Shown: piece after piece, positions 1-7,410 of the stretch
Numbering within the stretch: the first letter of the stretch is position 1
Layout: each line of letters begins with the position of its first letter
DNA from: DAOUJI01 sp965219565
Lineage (GTDB): Bacteria > Chloroflexota > Dehalococcoidia > Lucifugimonadales > JAGWBF01
Reading direction: 5' to 3'
Assembly (NCBI GenBank): GCA_965219565.1
Contig: OZ244780.1
Location: forward strand, 3,100,001-3,164,000
DNA length: 64,000 bases
Position numbers and translations under genes: made by a program
Notes under the pieces: model-generated
Database searches by the model: none
Told to the model about the DNA's origin: nothing
What the model saw: only the letters and a program-made list of their open reading frames with translations

Positions 1-368
1 GAGGGCTTCAACACACTGGAGTCCACCAGGTCCGGAAAGACCTTCACCGGGCGAATGTTGGCGAACACTCCCAGTCCTTTCCTGATGGCCAGCAGGCCGT
101 CCTCGGGCCTGACCGGGGCGGTCGGGTCGTCCCATTTGGGCCCTCCCACCGCTCCGAACAGCAGGGCGTCGGAACCCTGGACCATCTCGACGGTTTCGGG
201 CTTGAGGGCCGTACCATGCTTGTCGATGGCAACCCCGCCCACGTCGTCGTAGGTGTATCGAAAGCTGTGGCCAAACCTTTTGCCTACAGCGTCCAGCGTC
301 TTGACTCCTTCGGCGATGACCTCCGGGCCTATGCCGTCCCCAGGCAGGACGGCTATGTTGAACTCCAT
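1..368 (-). CDS. leuB: 3-isopropylmalate dehydrogenase, N-terminal part (gene runs off the window)
   Basis: The reverse strand encodes about 122 residues beginning MEFNIAVLPGDGIGPEVIAE, the hallmark N-terminus of the isocitrate/isopropylmalate dehydrogenase family. Further on are GAVGGPKWDD and the loop leading to RKGLGVFANIRPVK, whose Arg residues bind the malate part of the substrate. The GAVGGPKWD segment favours LeuB (oxidation and decarboxylation of 3-isopropylmalate in leucine synthesis) over isocitrate dehydrogenase. The ATG is at 368-366, only 3 bases after the stop of the upstream sulfate-permease-like gene, so the two are probably co-transcribed. The C-terminal two thirds lie outside the window. 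Confidence 0.93.
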   Translation of the reverse strand, partial: MEFNIAVLPGDGIGPEVIAEGVKTLDAVGKRFGHSFRYTYDDVGGVAIDKHGTALKPETVEMVQGSDALLFGAVGGPKWDDPTAPVRPEDGLLAIRKGLGVFANIRPVKVFPDLVDSSVLKP

Positions 369-371
369 ACC

Positions 372-2039
372 TTAATCCTCCGGTGAATTTTTGTCGTTGA
401 GTATCTCCCTGGCAGTTTCCCTTGCTTCGTCTCGAGTTGTTACGATGCGCTCCTCAGGAACGTTTTTCAGGGCGTCCAGTGCCCGAAGGGTGACGTCGGG
501 CATGCCCCCGAGACCCATTACGATGCACTCGGTGTCCTGGTCTTTGGCCGTGTCTATGAGCTGCTCCACAACCAATGCTGCGCTGTCGTCCATGTACACC
601 GTGTCGGAGAAGTCTAGAATCACCACCTCGTGGTCCTGGATGTCGGCTCCGATGGTGTTTATTAGCTTGTTGGACGAGGCCACGGTGAAACTGCCTCTGA
701 GAGCCACGAGGCCCACCCGTGCGGAGAAAGCGTCCATCTCGTCAGCATCTTCCTCGCTTCCCCCACTGCCAAGAAAACTCCGGTCCAGCAGAGGGATGGA
801 GACTACAGCATCCAGCTCCAGACGCTCGAACTGACGTGAGCTGGCCATGCCCGCTGCGATAAGGCCGATAGCGACGGCGGTGACGAGGTCCAAGAACACC
901 GTGAGCCCAAGGGTTATAAGCATCACGAGGAGGTGTTCCGTCTGGACGCGGTGGACGCGCATCATGAAGCGCCAATCTATGATGTCCCAGCCGACTTTCA
1001 TCAGGATGCCCGCAAGGACCGCGTGAGGAATCGACTCTACATACTGACCAAGGCCCAGCACCAGCGCCAGCAAGATTCCGGCCCGGACCACACCTGACAC
1101 CGGTGTTCGTCCACCGGCACGTATGTTCACAACCGTTCCCATGGTGGCCCCGGCTCCTGGCAGTCCCTGGATAAACCCCGTCACCACAGTGCCGATTCCC
1201 TGGCCCACCAACTCCTGGTTCGCGTTGTGGCGAGTGCGGGTTATCGAATCGGCTATCAGTGACGTGAGCAGGCTGTCGATGGCGCCCAGGAGTGCTATGG
1301 TCACGGCAGGCTGCACGGCTCCCACCAACAAACTTCCCGACAGGTCCGGCATCTCGAACGTGGGCAGGCCCGAGGGCACGTCGCCGATGACCGGGGTATC
1401 CGTCAGCCATAAGACGCCGATAAGCGTTCCCACGACCAACGCCGCCAAGGCGGGCGGCAGATACTTTCTAAACTGACTCGGCCACGCCACGCCTACAATC
1501 AGGGTGACGGCGGCGATTATCAATGCGCCGAAATTGACGTCGCTGAACACATCCGGCCATGCGCGAACCGCTGCCAAAGGCCCGCCAGTAGCGACGGGAG
1601 AGCCGAGGAACGGCAGAGTCTGTACCAGGATGATGATTATTCCGATGCCCGACATGAACCCGGATATCACCGAGTATGGCGTGAAAGCCACGAACCGTCC
1701 GATTCTCATTGCGCCCAGCAGAATCTGGATTATTCCGGCCATAATGATTATGGTGAAGACCTTGGGCAAGTCTTCGGCCGGGTTGTCTACGTAGCTGGTG
1801 ACTATAACGGCTACTGCCACGGACATCGGGCCGGTGGGACCGGTTATCTGTGACCGGGTGCCTCCGAACACCGCCGCGAAGAAGCCTGCTGCAATGGCCC
1901 CGTACAAGCCGGCAAGCGGTCCCAGGCCCGAAGCCACGCCAAATCCCAGGGCCACCGGCAGACCGACGACCGCCGCCGTGACCCCGCCGAAGAGGTCTCC
2001 CCGGAGAGTTGCAAAGTTGTAGTTGAGTTTAGAAAGCAT
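372..2039 (-). CDS. SulP-family anion transporter with C-terminal STAS domain
   Basis: The protein has about 555 residues from an ATG at 2039 (MLSKLNYNFATLRGDLFGG); the frame stays open a further 21 codons upstream, but family alignment favours this Met. The N-terminal three quarters are strongly hydrophobic with many membrane helices and the typical SulP start LPVALGFGVASGLGPLAGLY. Residues about 440-550 form a STAS domain (LDFSDTVYMDDSAALVVEQ) that keeps the Ser of the DSA motif, the usual phosphorylatable position. SulP proteins carry sulfate, bicarbonate or other anions across the cytoplasmic membrane; the substrate cannot be read from sequence. A partial copy of its STAS domain lies immediately upstream. 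Confidence 0.9.
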   Translation of the reverse strand: MLSKLNYNFATLRGDLFGGVTAAVVGLPVALGFGVASGLGPLAGLYGAIAAGFFAAVFGGTRSQITGPTGPMSVAVAVIVTSYVDNPAEDLPKVFTIIIMAGIIQILLGAMRIGRFVAFTPYSVISGFMSGIGIIIILVQTLPFLGSPVATGGPLAAVRAWPDVFSDVNFGALIIAAVTLIVGVAWPSQFRKYLPPALAALVVGTLIGVLWLTDTPVIGDVPSGLPTFEMPDLSGSLLVGAVQPAVTIALLGAIDSLLTSLIADSITRTRHNANQELVGQGIGTVVTGFIQGLPGAGATMGTVVNIRAGGRTPVSGVVRAGILLALVLGLGQYVESIPHAVLAGILMKVGWDIIDWRFMMRVHRVQTEHLLVMLITLGLTVFLDLVTAVAIGLIAAGMASSRQFERLELDAVVSIPLLDRSFLGSGGSEEDADEMDAFSARVGLVALRGSFTVASSNKLINTIGADIQDHEVVILDFSDTVYMDDSAALVVEQLIDTAKDQDTECIVMGLGGMPDVTLRALDALKNVPEERIVTTRDEARETAREILNDKNSPED

Positions 2040-2142
2040 AGGAATATCCACCGACGGGTGGATTATAGGGTTACTCCGGCGACTAGGACAACCGCGCGGC
2101 AAGTACCCACGCTACCGGGCCCAATGGCCGTAGTCCCCGGGA

Positions 2143-2454
2143 CTAAGGTGTCAGCAGTCTGGCCGCCGTTACTCTGGCTTCGTCCCAGCTCTCAACAACC
2201 TGGTCACCGGGAACACGCTTCAGAACGTCAAGAGCACGAAGGTTATGGGCTGGCATTCCCGAGAGACCCATCACTATACAGTGGGTTTCCTGGCTTTCGG
2301 CTGTCTCAATGAGCTGTTCCACCACCAGGGCGGCGTTGTCGTCCACGTACACAGTGTCAGAGAAGTCGAGGATAACGACCTCATGGTCCTGGATGTCTCC
2401 GCCAATAGTGTCAATCAGCTTGCTGGAGGACGCGACGGTGAAGGAGGTGGTCAC
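2143..2454 (-). CDS. Stand-alone STAS domain protein, partial duplicate of the adjacent SulP STAS domain
   Basis: About 103 residues from a GTG at 2454; a longer reading would run into the tRNA gene and is not credible. The sequence closely follows the C-terminal STAS domain of the neighbouring SulP gene, sharing FTVASS, LDFSDTVY and ALVVEQLI, so it is a local duplication. The Ser that anti-sigma-antagonist-type STAS domains phosphorylate is Asn here (DDNAALV instead of DDSAALV). It could be a regulatory antagonist that cannot be phosphorylated, or simply a decaying fragment. The start codon lies 24 bases downstream of tRNA-Pro. Confidence 0.7.
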   Translation of the reverse strand: MTTSFTVASSSKLIDTIGGDIQDHEVVILDFSDTVYVDDNAALVVEQLIETAESQETHCIVMGLSGMPAHNLRALDVLKRVPGDQVVESWDEARVTAARLLTP

Positions 2455-2477
2455 GGGCTTTCCATGTTGCAAAAAAT

Positions 2478-2553
2478 TGGTCGGGGTGAGTGGATTCGAA
2501 CCACCGGCCTCCACGTCCCGAACGTGGCGCGCTAGCCGCTGCGCTACACCCCG
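2478..2553 (-). tRNA. tRNA-Pro (anticodon CGG), CCA encoded
   Basis: The reverse complement folds into a full cloverleaf. The acceptor stem is CGGGGTG with CACCCCG, the anticodon stem CCACG with CGTGG encloses the loop TTCGGGA (anticodon CGG), and the T arm is GGTGG-TTCGAAT-CCACT. The discriminator A at 2481 is followed by a genomic CCA (2480-2478) and then a run of six T on the transcribed strand, a likely termination signal. The gene has a clear promoter directly upstream. Confidence 0.95.
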
Positions 2554-2562
2554 ACTATGCTT

Positions 2563-2590
2563 ATTATACCCATGCAGCAGGCAGACTCAA
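2563..2590 (-). promoter_or_regulatory. Sigma70-type promoter of tRNA-Pro
   Basis: On the reverse strand TTGAGT (2590-2585) and a perfect TATAAT (2568-2563) are separated by 16 bases. The -10 element ends 9 bases before the mature tRNA 5' end, the spacing expected for a short tRNA leader. Confidence 0.8.
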
Positions 2591-2690
2591 TAGGCGCCCA
2601 CGACTGATGTGCCTGTCAGACCTTGACTTACTGTGGCGGCAGGTTAAGCTAAAGCTGGAATACAGTCGTTTCGGGCCATGAGCGGAGTCT

Positions 2691-3227
2691 ATGTTAAGCC
2701 CTGAACTGTCGGCCATGATTGGCGTGTCCAGCCCTGACATTCGATGTTGGGGGACCGTTGACGCGGACCTGTTGAGGCGTTTCAGCCAAGCCCTTATGGA
2801 CCCGGACCCGAGATATTGGGATATGGAATTCGCCGAATCCACCCCTCAACAAGGCCTTTCCACGCCGCCTCTCATGGTCAGCTGCCTGGAGAGGCGCAGA
2901 CCCCCGGGGGACCGGGACATCTTGGCTCAGAACGGGTTTTCGGACGATTCCTCAAGCCTCGACCCGATGCGGGTCTTTCAAGGCCTCCCTACGCTGCCCA
3001 CACTCCTCCGCAGGATCGCCCGCATCGGCGTGGGGATAGAAGTGTTCAGCTATCCCTCCATAGGGAACCAGATTTTCGTGCGCCACAGTTACGCTTCCGT
3101 CGCCGAGGGGACTGCCAATACACCCGCCGAAGAAGCTCCAACCCTGCTGATTGCAGTCGAATCGGCTTATCGCAACCAGGATGACAGACTTCTATGCAAG
3201 ATAACGACCCAACTGGTCCGGCGCTAG
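2691..3227 (+). CDS. MaoC/FAS1-like hot-dog dehydratase, N-terminal-type subunit
   Basis: A 178-residue protein with the pattern of stand-alone N-terminal MaoC-type (FAS1-like dehydratase) domains: FSQALMDPDPRYWD near residue 31, then STPPLMVSC near residue 57, which matches the usual GDPNPLYWD and APP segments. Such subunits normally pair with a catalytic MaoC subunit to hydrate enoyl-CoA esters. Its 3' end overlaps the next gene by 34 bases, so the two are probably translationally coupled. The weak Shine-Dalgarno sequence (GGAG three bases before ATG) makes the start moderately certain. Confidence 0.72.
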   Translation: MLSPELSAMIGVSSPDIRCWGTVDADLLRRFSQALMDPDPRYWDMEFAESTPQQGLSTPPLMVSCLERRRPPGDRDILAQNGFSDDSSSLDPMRVFQGLPTLPTLLRRIARIGVGIEVFSYPSIGNQIFVRHSYASVAEGTANTPAEEAPTLLIAVESAYRNQDDRLLCKITTQLVRR

Positions 3228-3895
3228 ACGAGAGTCACGCCACCGTTCCGGTCGCCTACAGTCTCGATGAGCTCATGCAGCTCCCCGTGACCGTGTTGCC
3301 GGCCCTGGACGAAAGACCGTCCGAGGAGTCACTGCGGGAAAAGCCCCAGGTCTACTTTGAAGACGTGGAAGTCGGCCACGAGCTTCCCCGGTACATCCTC
3401 CGCTTGACTCCCGCTCAACTGGTGCGCTGGACTTCCGTGTTGGAGGAATGGGACTCGGCCTATTTCGACCTAGACTCCGCCGTGAACAGCCTCGGTCTCC
3501 CCGGAGTGGTCGTCCCCGACTCGTGGAAGGTCAACGCTATGTGCCGGTTGCTCAAGGACTGGGCGCTTCCCGGCGGATGGCTTTGGAAGCTGGACCTCCA
3601 GCACCGGGGACTCATCGCCCCTGGAGAAGTAATCGTGTTGTGGGGCAAAGTGACCCAAACGCGGCGCCTCGAAAACATGGGCCTGGTGAACATCGAGAGC
3701 GGCATCCGGGTCTACGGGGGAGCTGAGACTATGCCCTCCACGGCATGTGTGGCCCTTCCATTGAGGTCAGGGCCGCCCCTGCCCTATCCCTTCATCCCCC
3801 CGGAAGTCCCAGACCACGCCGAGGACACTCCGGTGGAACCGGAAGATGACGGGAGAGTCCCTTCAGGTCTTCCGGAAGCAGAGGAAGAGACATGA
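3194..3895 (+). CDS. MaoC-like hot-dog protein, second subunit
   Basis: A 233-residue protein whose segment VYFEDVEVGHELPRYILRLT and following residues match the start of MaoC-type dehydratase domains. The rest fits one hot-dog fold (LKDWALPGGWLWKLDLQHRG, then LIAPGEVIVLWGKVTQTRRL). The catalytic Asp/His pair normally found in a D-x4-H loop is not evident: the corresponding stretch reads EEWDSAYFDLDSA, with no His. It may act on CoA esters in an altered way or serve a structural role with the upstream subunit. It overlaps that gene by 34 bases and the following gene by 4. Confidence 0.68.
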   Translation: MQDNDPTGPALDESHATVPVAYSLDELMQLPVTVLPALDERPSEESLREKPQVYFEDVEVGHELPRYILRLTPAQLVRWTSVLEEWDSAYFDLDSAVNSLGLPGVVVPDSWKVNAMCRLLKDWALPGGWLWKLDLQHRGLIAPGEVIVLWGKVTQTRRLENMGLVNIESGIRVYGGAETMPSTACVALPLRSGPPLPYPFIPPEVPDHAEDTPVEPEDDGRVPSGLPEAEEET

Positions 3896-4161
3896 CCCGG
3901 TATATGGCAATTCAAAGCGTCCCAGGCCTGACTGAGCAGGAGTTTCGCCAGGTGTTTTCCACCCCCAGGGGATGGAAACCCGGCGGAGGCGCCACCATCC
4001 TCAAGGTCTACTGCGACCTGGACCGGGGAAAGGTGTTCACGGAGTGCGAGGCGGTCCAGCAGTCCCATTTCGAGGACTGGATGAAACAGGTCGGTTGGTC
4101 TTATGACGCAATATATACTGTGGACCTAGTCCACCAAACGGGTTCCATTTGGAGGCTGTAG
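3892..4161 (+). CDS. Small conserved-looking protein of unknown function (89 aa)
   Basis: The start codon overlaps the stop of the MaoC-like gene in the arrangement ATGA, which argues for a real, coupled gene. The product (MTRYMAIQSVPGLTEQEFRQ...) has a mixed alpha/beta pattern, with a His/Glu-containing middle and a hydrophobic end. It distantly recalls the small DUF4242/ferredoxin-fold proteins whose N-terminus reads MxxYxxxxxxPGLTxEE, but I cannot confirm this. Operon position suggests a role with the MaoC-like pair or the following peptidase. Confidence 0.6.
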   Translation: MTRYMAIQSVPGLTEQEFRQVFSTPRGWKPGGGATILKVYCDLDRGKVFTECEAVQQSHFEDWMKQVGWSYDAIYTVDLVHQTGSIWRL

Positions 4162-4188
4162 GACATTCGTCCTTCTAGGAGTTTCACT

Positions 4189-5010
4189 TTGCCGGTAAAA
4201 TTTCTGGCTCGTTCAAGCATAGGAGTAATCGAAATCTTCGGGATTATCGGCGGAGGCGCCAAAGTCCAGGCGCAAGCGCAGCTAATCGACCAAGTCCGGA
4301 GAGATCGGAACTTCAAGGCAGTGGTCGTGGACATCGACTCTCCCGGGGGGTCCGCCGCCGCGTCGGAAGTCCTATACCGCAGCCTGAGGCGCACCGCCCA
4401 AGACAAGCCGGTGGTGGCCTACGTCCGGGGCACCGGAGCGTCGGGAGCCTACTATCTGGCCAGCGCCGCCAACATCATCATGGCTCTGCCGTCGGCCTTG
4501 GTGGGCTCCATAGGAGTCATATACATGCGTCCCGTCATCCAGGACTTGCTGGAGAGGATGGGCGTGCGCGTCAACGTCTTCAGCGCCGGAAGGCTCAAAG
4601 GCATGACCGGGTTCTGGAGGTCTCCCACGTCGGAGGAGGAGTCCAAGTTCCAAGACCTCATCTCTGAGGTGTACGACAACTTCGTGGAATCGGTCAGCCA
4701 GGGCCGCAACATGCCCGCCGAGCAAGTGAGGGAACTGGCGACCGGCGAGATATTCACGGCAAAGACTGCTTTAGAGAAGGGCCTCATAGACCGGCTGGGC
4801 GATTTCGACGATGCCCTGGAGACTGCGGCAAAACTGGGCAAGACCAAACCCAGGCCGGTGTGGGTCCGCCCCAAGCGTGGCGTGATGGACAGGTTCGCCA
4901 GCCGGTTCGCCGGCCCCGCCGTCTCTCTAGAACCGCTGAGTGAGCTAGCCCAACTCATGTCCGGCGGCGTCTACTACATCGCTCCCGGCTACGGCCCGGT
5001 GGAGGGTTGA
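4189..5010 (+). CDS. Signal peptide peptidase SppA-type serine peptidase (S49), short form
   Basis: The 273-residue protein starts at TTG 4189, chosen because AGGAG lies 8 bases upstream. It has the S49 signatures DIDSPGGSAAASEVL (about 48-62), GTGASGAYYLAS (81-92, candidate nucleophile Ser85) and the Lys in FSAGRLKGMTGF (Lys137), giving the Ser-Lys dyad. It is about half the length of E. coli SppA, like the Bacillus and archaeal single-domain forms that assemble into rings. No N-terminal membrane anchor is visible, so it may be cytoplasmic. SppA enzymes degrade cleaved signal peptides and small membrane-associated peptides. Confidence 0.85.
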   Translation: MPVKFLARSSIGVIEIFGIIGGGAKVQAQAQLIDQVRRDRNFKAVVVDIDSPGGSAAASEVLYRSLRRTAQDKPVVAYVRGTGASGAYYLASAANIIMALPSALVGSIGVIYMRPVIQDLLERMGVRVNVFSAGRLKGMTGFWRSPTSEEESKFQDLISEVYDNFVESVSQGRNMPAEQVRELATGEIFTAKTALEKGLIDRLGDFDDALETAAKLGKTKPRPVWVRPKRGVMDRFASRFAGPAVSLEPLSELAQLMSGGVYYIAPGYGPVEG

Positions 5011-5051
5011 TTGCCCATCTGCATTGAAGAGTTAGGAACCTGGAGCTATTG

Positions 5052-5264
5052 CTAGACGCTCGTGAACCGGTTCCAGTCGAGCCCCAACTTCCTGACTATC
5101 CCTCGGATCGTTCCTAGTTTTAAGTCTTTAGAACCCCAATCCGGGACAGAAACGCTCATGTTTGTTTCGGGATTGTGCCAATTCCGGTGTGAGCCGCGAC
5201 CTTAGCGTTGAATCTGATGACACCCAAGCTCAATGAGACGACGGCGCACTTCTAGATACTTCAC
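5052..5264 (-). pseudogene. hicA: HicA-type mRNA interferase toxin, broken by an in-frame stop
   Basis: Directly after hicB on the reverse strand is a 71-codon frame beginning GTG at 5264. It overlaps the hicB stop as GTGA, the coupling typical of hicBA pairs. The translation keeps the HicA core RGSHRNWHNPET, with the catalytic His in GSH, and the ending GTIRGIVRKLGL. Codon 21 is TAA (5204-5202), between IQR and GRGSH, so the toxin would be cut before its active site. All other codons are open, so the loss looks recent, or one base call is wrong. Confidence 0.75.
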
Positions 5265-5542
5265 GGTATGGGTACCGGAGCCTCCAGCGTAATCACATCA
5301 GAACTTGTATCCGATGTGAGATGATTAAGTCCGTCTGGCAACGGACGTCCAGAATCCTCGTAAAGCTCGATAACAGCGGCGAGGGCGTCTCGAACATTGA
5401 CCAACACTTCATCGATGGTGTCGCCCTCTGTAATTAGCTCTGGAAGCAATGGGGAAGTGACCGTGAAACCACCCTCCGGCTGAGGATCAAGATGGAGCAA
5501 CAGGCGGATTTGTCCCTGACCGCCATTCGTGAGACGTGCCAT
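5261..5542 (-). CDS. hicB: HicB-like antitoxin
   Basis: The 93-residue protein has the HicB partial RNase-H-like fold: HLDPQPEGGFTVTSPLLPE, then ITEGDTIDEVLVNVRDAL. These segments match the GGYxVxxPxLPGxxTxGDTxEEAxxN consensus of HicB antitoxins. A strong Shine-Dalgarno (GAGGAGG) precedes ATG at 5542. No C-terminal helix-turn-helix is obvious, as in the short HicB type. It would neutralise HicA, but the partner gene carries a nonsense codon. Confidence 0.82.
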   Translation of the reverse strand: MARLTNGGQGQIRLLLHLDPQPEGGFTVTSPLLPELITEGDTIDEVLVNVRDALAAVIELYEDSGRPLPDGLNHLTSDTSSDVITLEAPVPIP

Positions 5543-5599
5543 ACTGTCCTCCTCTATCCTTATCCAGAGTATTGCAAAGGTGGCCTGCTCGACGCAACC

Positions 5600-6376
5600 C
5601 TACCCCACTCGCTCCTTGGACTCTTGCCAGAGGGACTGCTTTTCGCCCAGAGGCAGCATTGAGAAGTCCAGGCCCCGCTCTGAGGCCATCCCCTCCATAG
5701 CCATGTACCGTTTCTGGAACTTGAGGTTCGACTGGCGCAGACAGTCCTCGGCCTGGAGGCCCAGCCACCGAGCCAGGCTGACCACCATGAACAGCACGTC
5801 GCCGTACTCCTCGGCCCGCTCTTTATCATTCTTAGAGTTCTTCAGCTCTCCAATCTCCTCGGCCAACTTGTCCAGGGCGCCGGAAATGTCGTCCCACTCG
5901 AACCCCGCCCGGCCAACCCGGTCCTGCATGAGCTGGGCATAGGCCAGAGCCGGCATGTCCTTGGGAATCCCCTCCACTGGAGACTTCCGCTTTCCCTTCG
6001 TTTCCTGCTCCTTCAACGTGTCCCAGTTTAGCTCGACCTCCCTGGCATCGGCGGCTTGGACGTCCCCAAAGACGTGAGGGTGGCGACGCACCAGCTTGTC
6101 GCTTATTCCGGCCACCACGTCGTCGATGGTAAAGGTTCCAGCTTCGCTGGCCATCTGGGCGTGGAACACCGTCTGCACCAGAATGTCGCCCATCTCCTCT
6201 GCGATCTTGGAGGGGTCGCCTCCGTCAATGGCCTCCAAAGCCTCGTAGCTCTCCTCCAGCAGGTTCCGCTTCAACGACTCGTGGGTCTGCTCTCTGTCCC
6301 AGGGACAGCCGTCGGGCGATCTGAGCTTGGCCACTATGTCCACCAGGCCGTAGAAAGAGGCGGGAGGGTTTTCCAT
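5600..6376 (-). CDS. mazG: Nucleoside triphosphate pyrophosphohydrolase MazG
   Basis: About 258 residues with two MazG repeats. The first contains CPWDREQTHESLKRNLLEE and EEMGDIL; the second LAEEIGELKN and ERAEEYGDVLFM. These carry the EExxE and ExxD metal-binding motifs. The protein hydrolyses (d)NTPs to monophosphates and pyrophosphate as a house-cleaning or stringent-response modulator. The ATG at 6376 is preferred because GGAG lies 6 bases upstream; a TTG at 6388 and another ATG at 6382 are in frame. The gene has its own promoter, back-to-back with that of the next gene. Confidence 0.92.
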   Translation of the reverse strand: MENPPASFYGLVDIVAKLRSPDGCPWDREQTHESLKRNLLEESYEALEAIDGGDPSKIAEEMGDILVQTVFHAQMASEAGTFTIDDVVAGISDKLVRRHPHVFGDVQAADAREVELNWDTLKEQETKGKRKSPVEGIPKDMPALAYAQLMQDRVGRAGFEWDDISGALDKLAEEIGELKNSKNDKERAEEYGDVLFMVVSLARWLGLQAEDCLRQSNLKFQKRYMAMEGMASERGLDFSMLPLGEKQSLWQESKERVG

Positions 6377-6409
6377 GTCCATCTCCAATCAGGCGGATTG
6401 CTCTGGGAG

Positions 6410-6439
6410 ATTATAGATAGCCGCTTCGGTTGAAGGCAA
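6410..6439 (-). promoter_or_regulatory. Promoter of mazG
   Basis: On the reverse strand TTGCCT (6439-6434) and a consensus TATAAT (6415-6410) are spaced by 18 bases. The -35 element overlaps the oppositely oriented -35 element of the divergent membrane-protein gene. Confidence 0.6.
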
Positions 6440-6458
6440 CGCAGGGCGGTGATACCGT
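6430..6458 (+). promoter_or_regulatory. Candidate promoter giving a leaderless mRNA for the DUF1461-type gene
   Basis: TTGAAG (6430-6435), a 17-base spacer and TACCGT (6453-6458) precede the ATG at 6465 by just 6 bases. The start site would therefore fall on the ATG itself. No ribosome binding site is present between them, which supports a leaderless transcript. Confidence 0.5.
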
Positions 6459-6464
6459 ATCCTC

Positions 6465-7208
6465 ATGGCTGAACATCTTGTTCCGGCGGCGAAAAGAGCT
6501 TTGGCCGTCCTGTTTGTCGTGGCGGTCCCGCTGCTCTTCATCGCCGTCAGCGTGACGTGGGCCATCAACGACCTGAGCCTCTACGAGTACGGCTTCGACC
6601 GATACAGAGTGACCTCGGTCACAGGCATAGAGAAGGCCGACCTGATGGCCGTGGCCCGTGAGATACGCAACTACTTCAACTCTGCCACAGAACCATTGGC
6701 CGTGATGACCCGAGTGTTCGGAGAGGAACGCGTCCTTTTCAACGAGAAGGAAGTGGTCCACATGCACGACGTGAAAAAGCTGGTGCGGGGCGTCTACTGG
6801 GTGGGGGCCGGCTCAGCTATTTTTATCGTCGCCTTCATCGCTGTGGGGTTCTATCTCCACCGGCGGGAGTTTTGGCGGACTCTGGCCCGGCTGGGACTGT
6901 TCGGGGCGGGCGTGACGGTAGGGCTGACTCTGCTGGTCGGACTCATGTCGCTGGTGAGTTTCGATTTCTTGTTCACCCTGTTCCACGAGCTCAGCTTTGC
7001 CAACGACTTTTGGCAGCTGGACCCAAGACGCGACTTCCTAGTGATGATGTTTCCCTCGGGGTTCTGGTTCGACGCCGCCATGCTGGTGGTGGGACTGGTC
7101 GTGCTGCAGGCGGCGATAGTCGCCGGGTCCGTCGGAGGCGCAGCGCTGTATAACCGATGGCAGTCCCGCAAACGAGGCGCGACGCCGTCGCCCTCAGCCT
7201 CTTCTTAG
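6465..7208 (+). CDS. Integral membrane protein of the DUF1461/TIGR01906 type
   Basis: The 247-residue protein has an N-terminal membrane helix (LAVLFVVAVPLLFIAVSVTW), a roughly 85-residue external loop, and three further helices centred near residues 118, 150 and 208. The loop contains VLFNEKEVVHMHDVKKL just before the second helix; an F-x-E-x2-H-M-x-DVK motif at this place is characteristic of DUF1461 proteins. Function is unknown for the family. It stands alone, divergent from mazG, and appears to have a leaderless start. Confidence 0.8.
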   Translation: MAEHLVPAAKRALAVLFVVAVPLLFIAVSVTWAINDLSLYEYGFDRYRVTSVTGIEKADLMAVAREIRNYFNSATEPLAVMTRVFGEERVLFNEKEVVHMHDVKKLVRGVYWVGAGSAIFIVAFIAVGFYLHRREFWRTLARLGLFGAGVTVGLTLLVGLMSLVSFDFLFTLFHELSFANDFWQLDPRRDFLVMMFPSGFWFDAAMLVVGLVVLQAAIVAGSVGGAALYNRWQSRKRGATPSPSASS

Positions 7209-7410
7209 TTCAAGCGACCCGGTATGGGCACACCTCTGCCCGAATGTCTCCAAGGAAACAGCGCCGTGGTGTACATCCTATACATAGCGGGGGTAAAATC
7301 GGGTGCACCAAAGTCCCAACTCTCTGTTGACTAACGACATTTTCAAATCACTCATTAAGAGAACACTAAGGAAAAGGTAAGCTTCTCAAGAGCCGACTGT
7401 CGAGGCGCCA

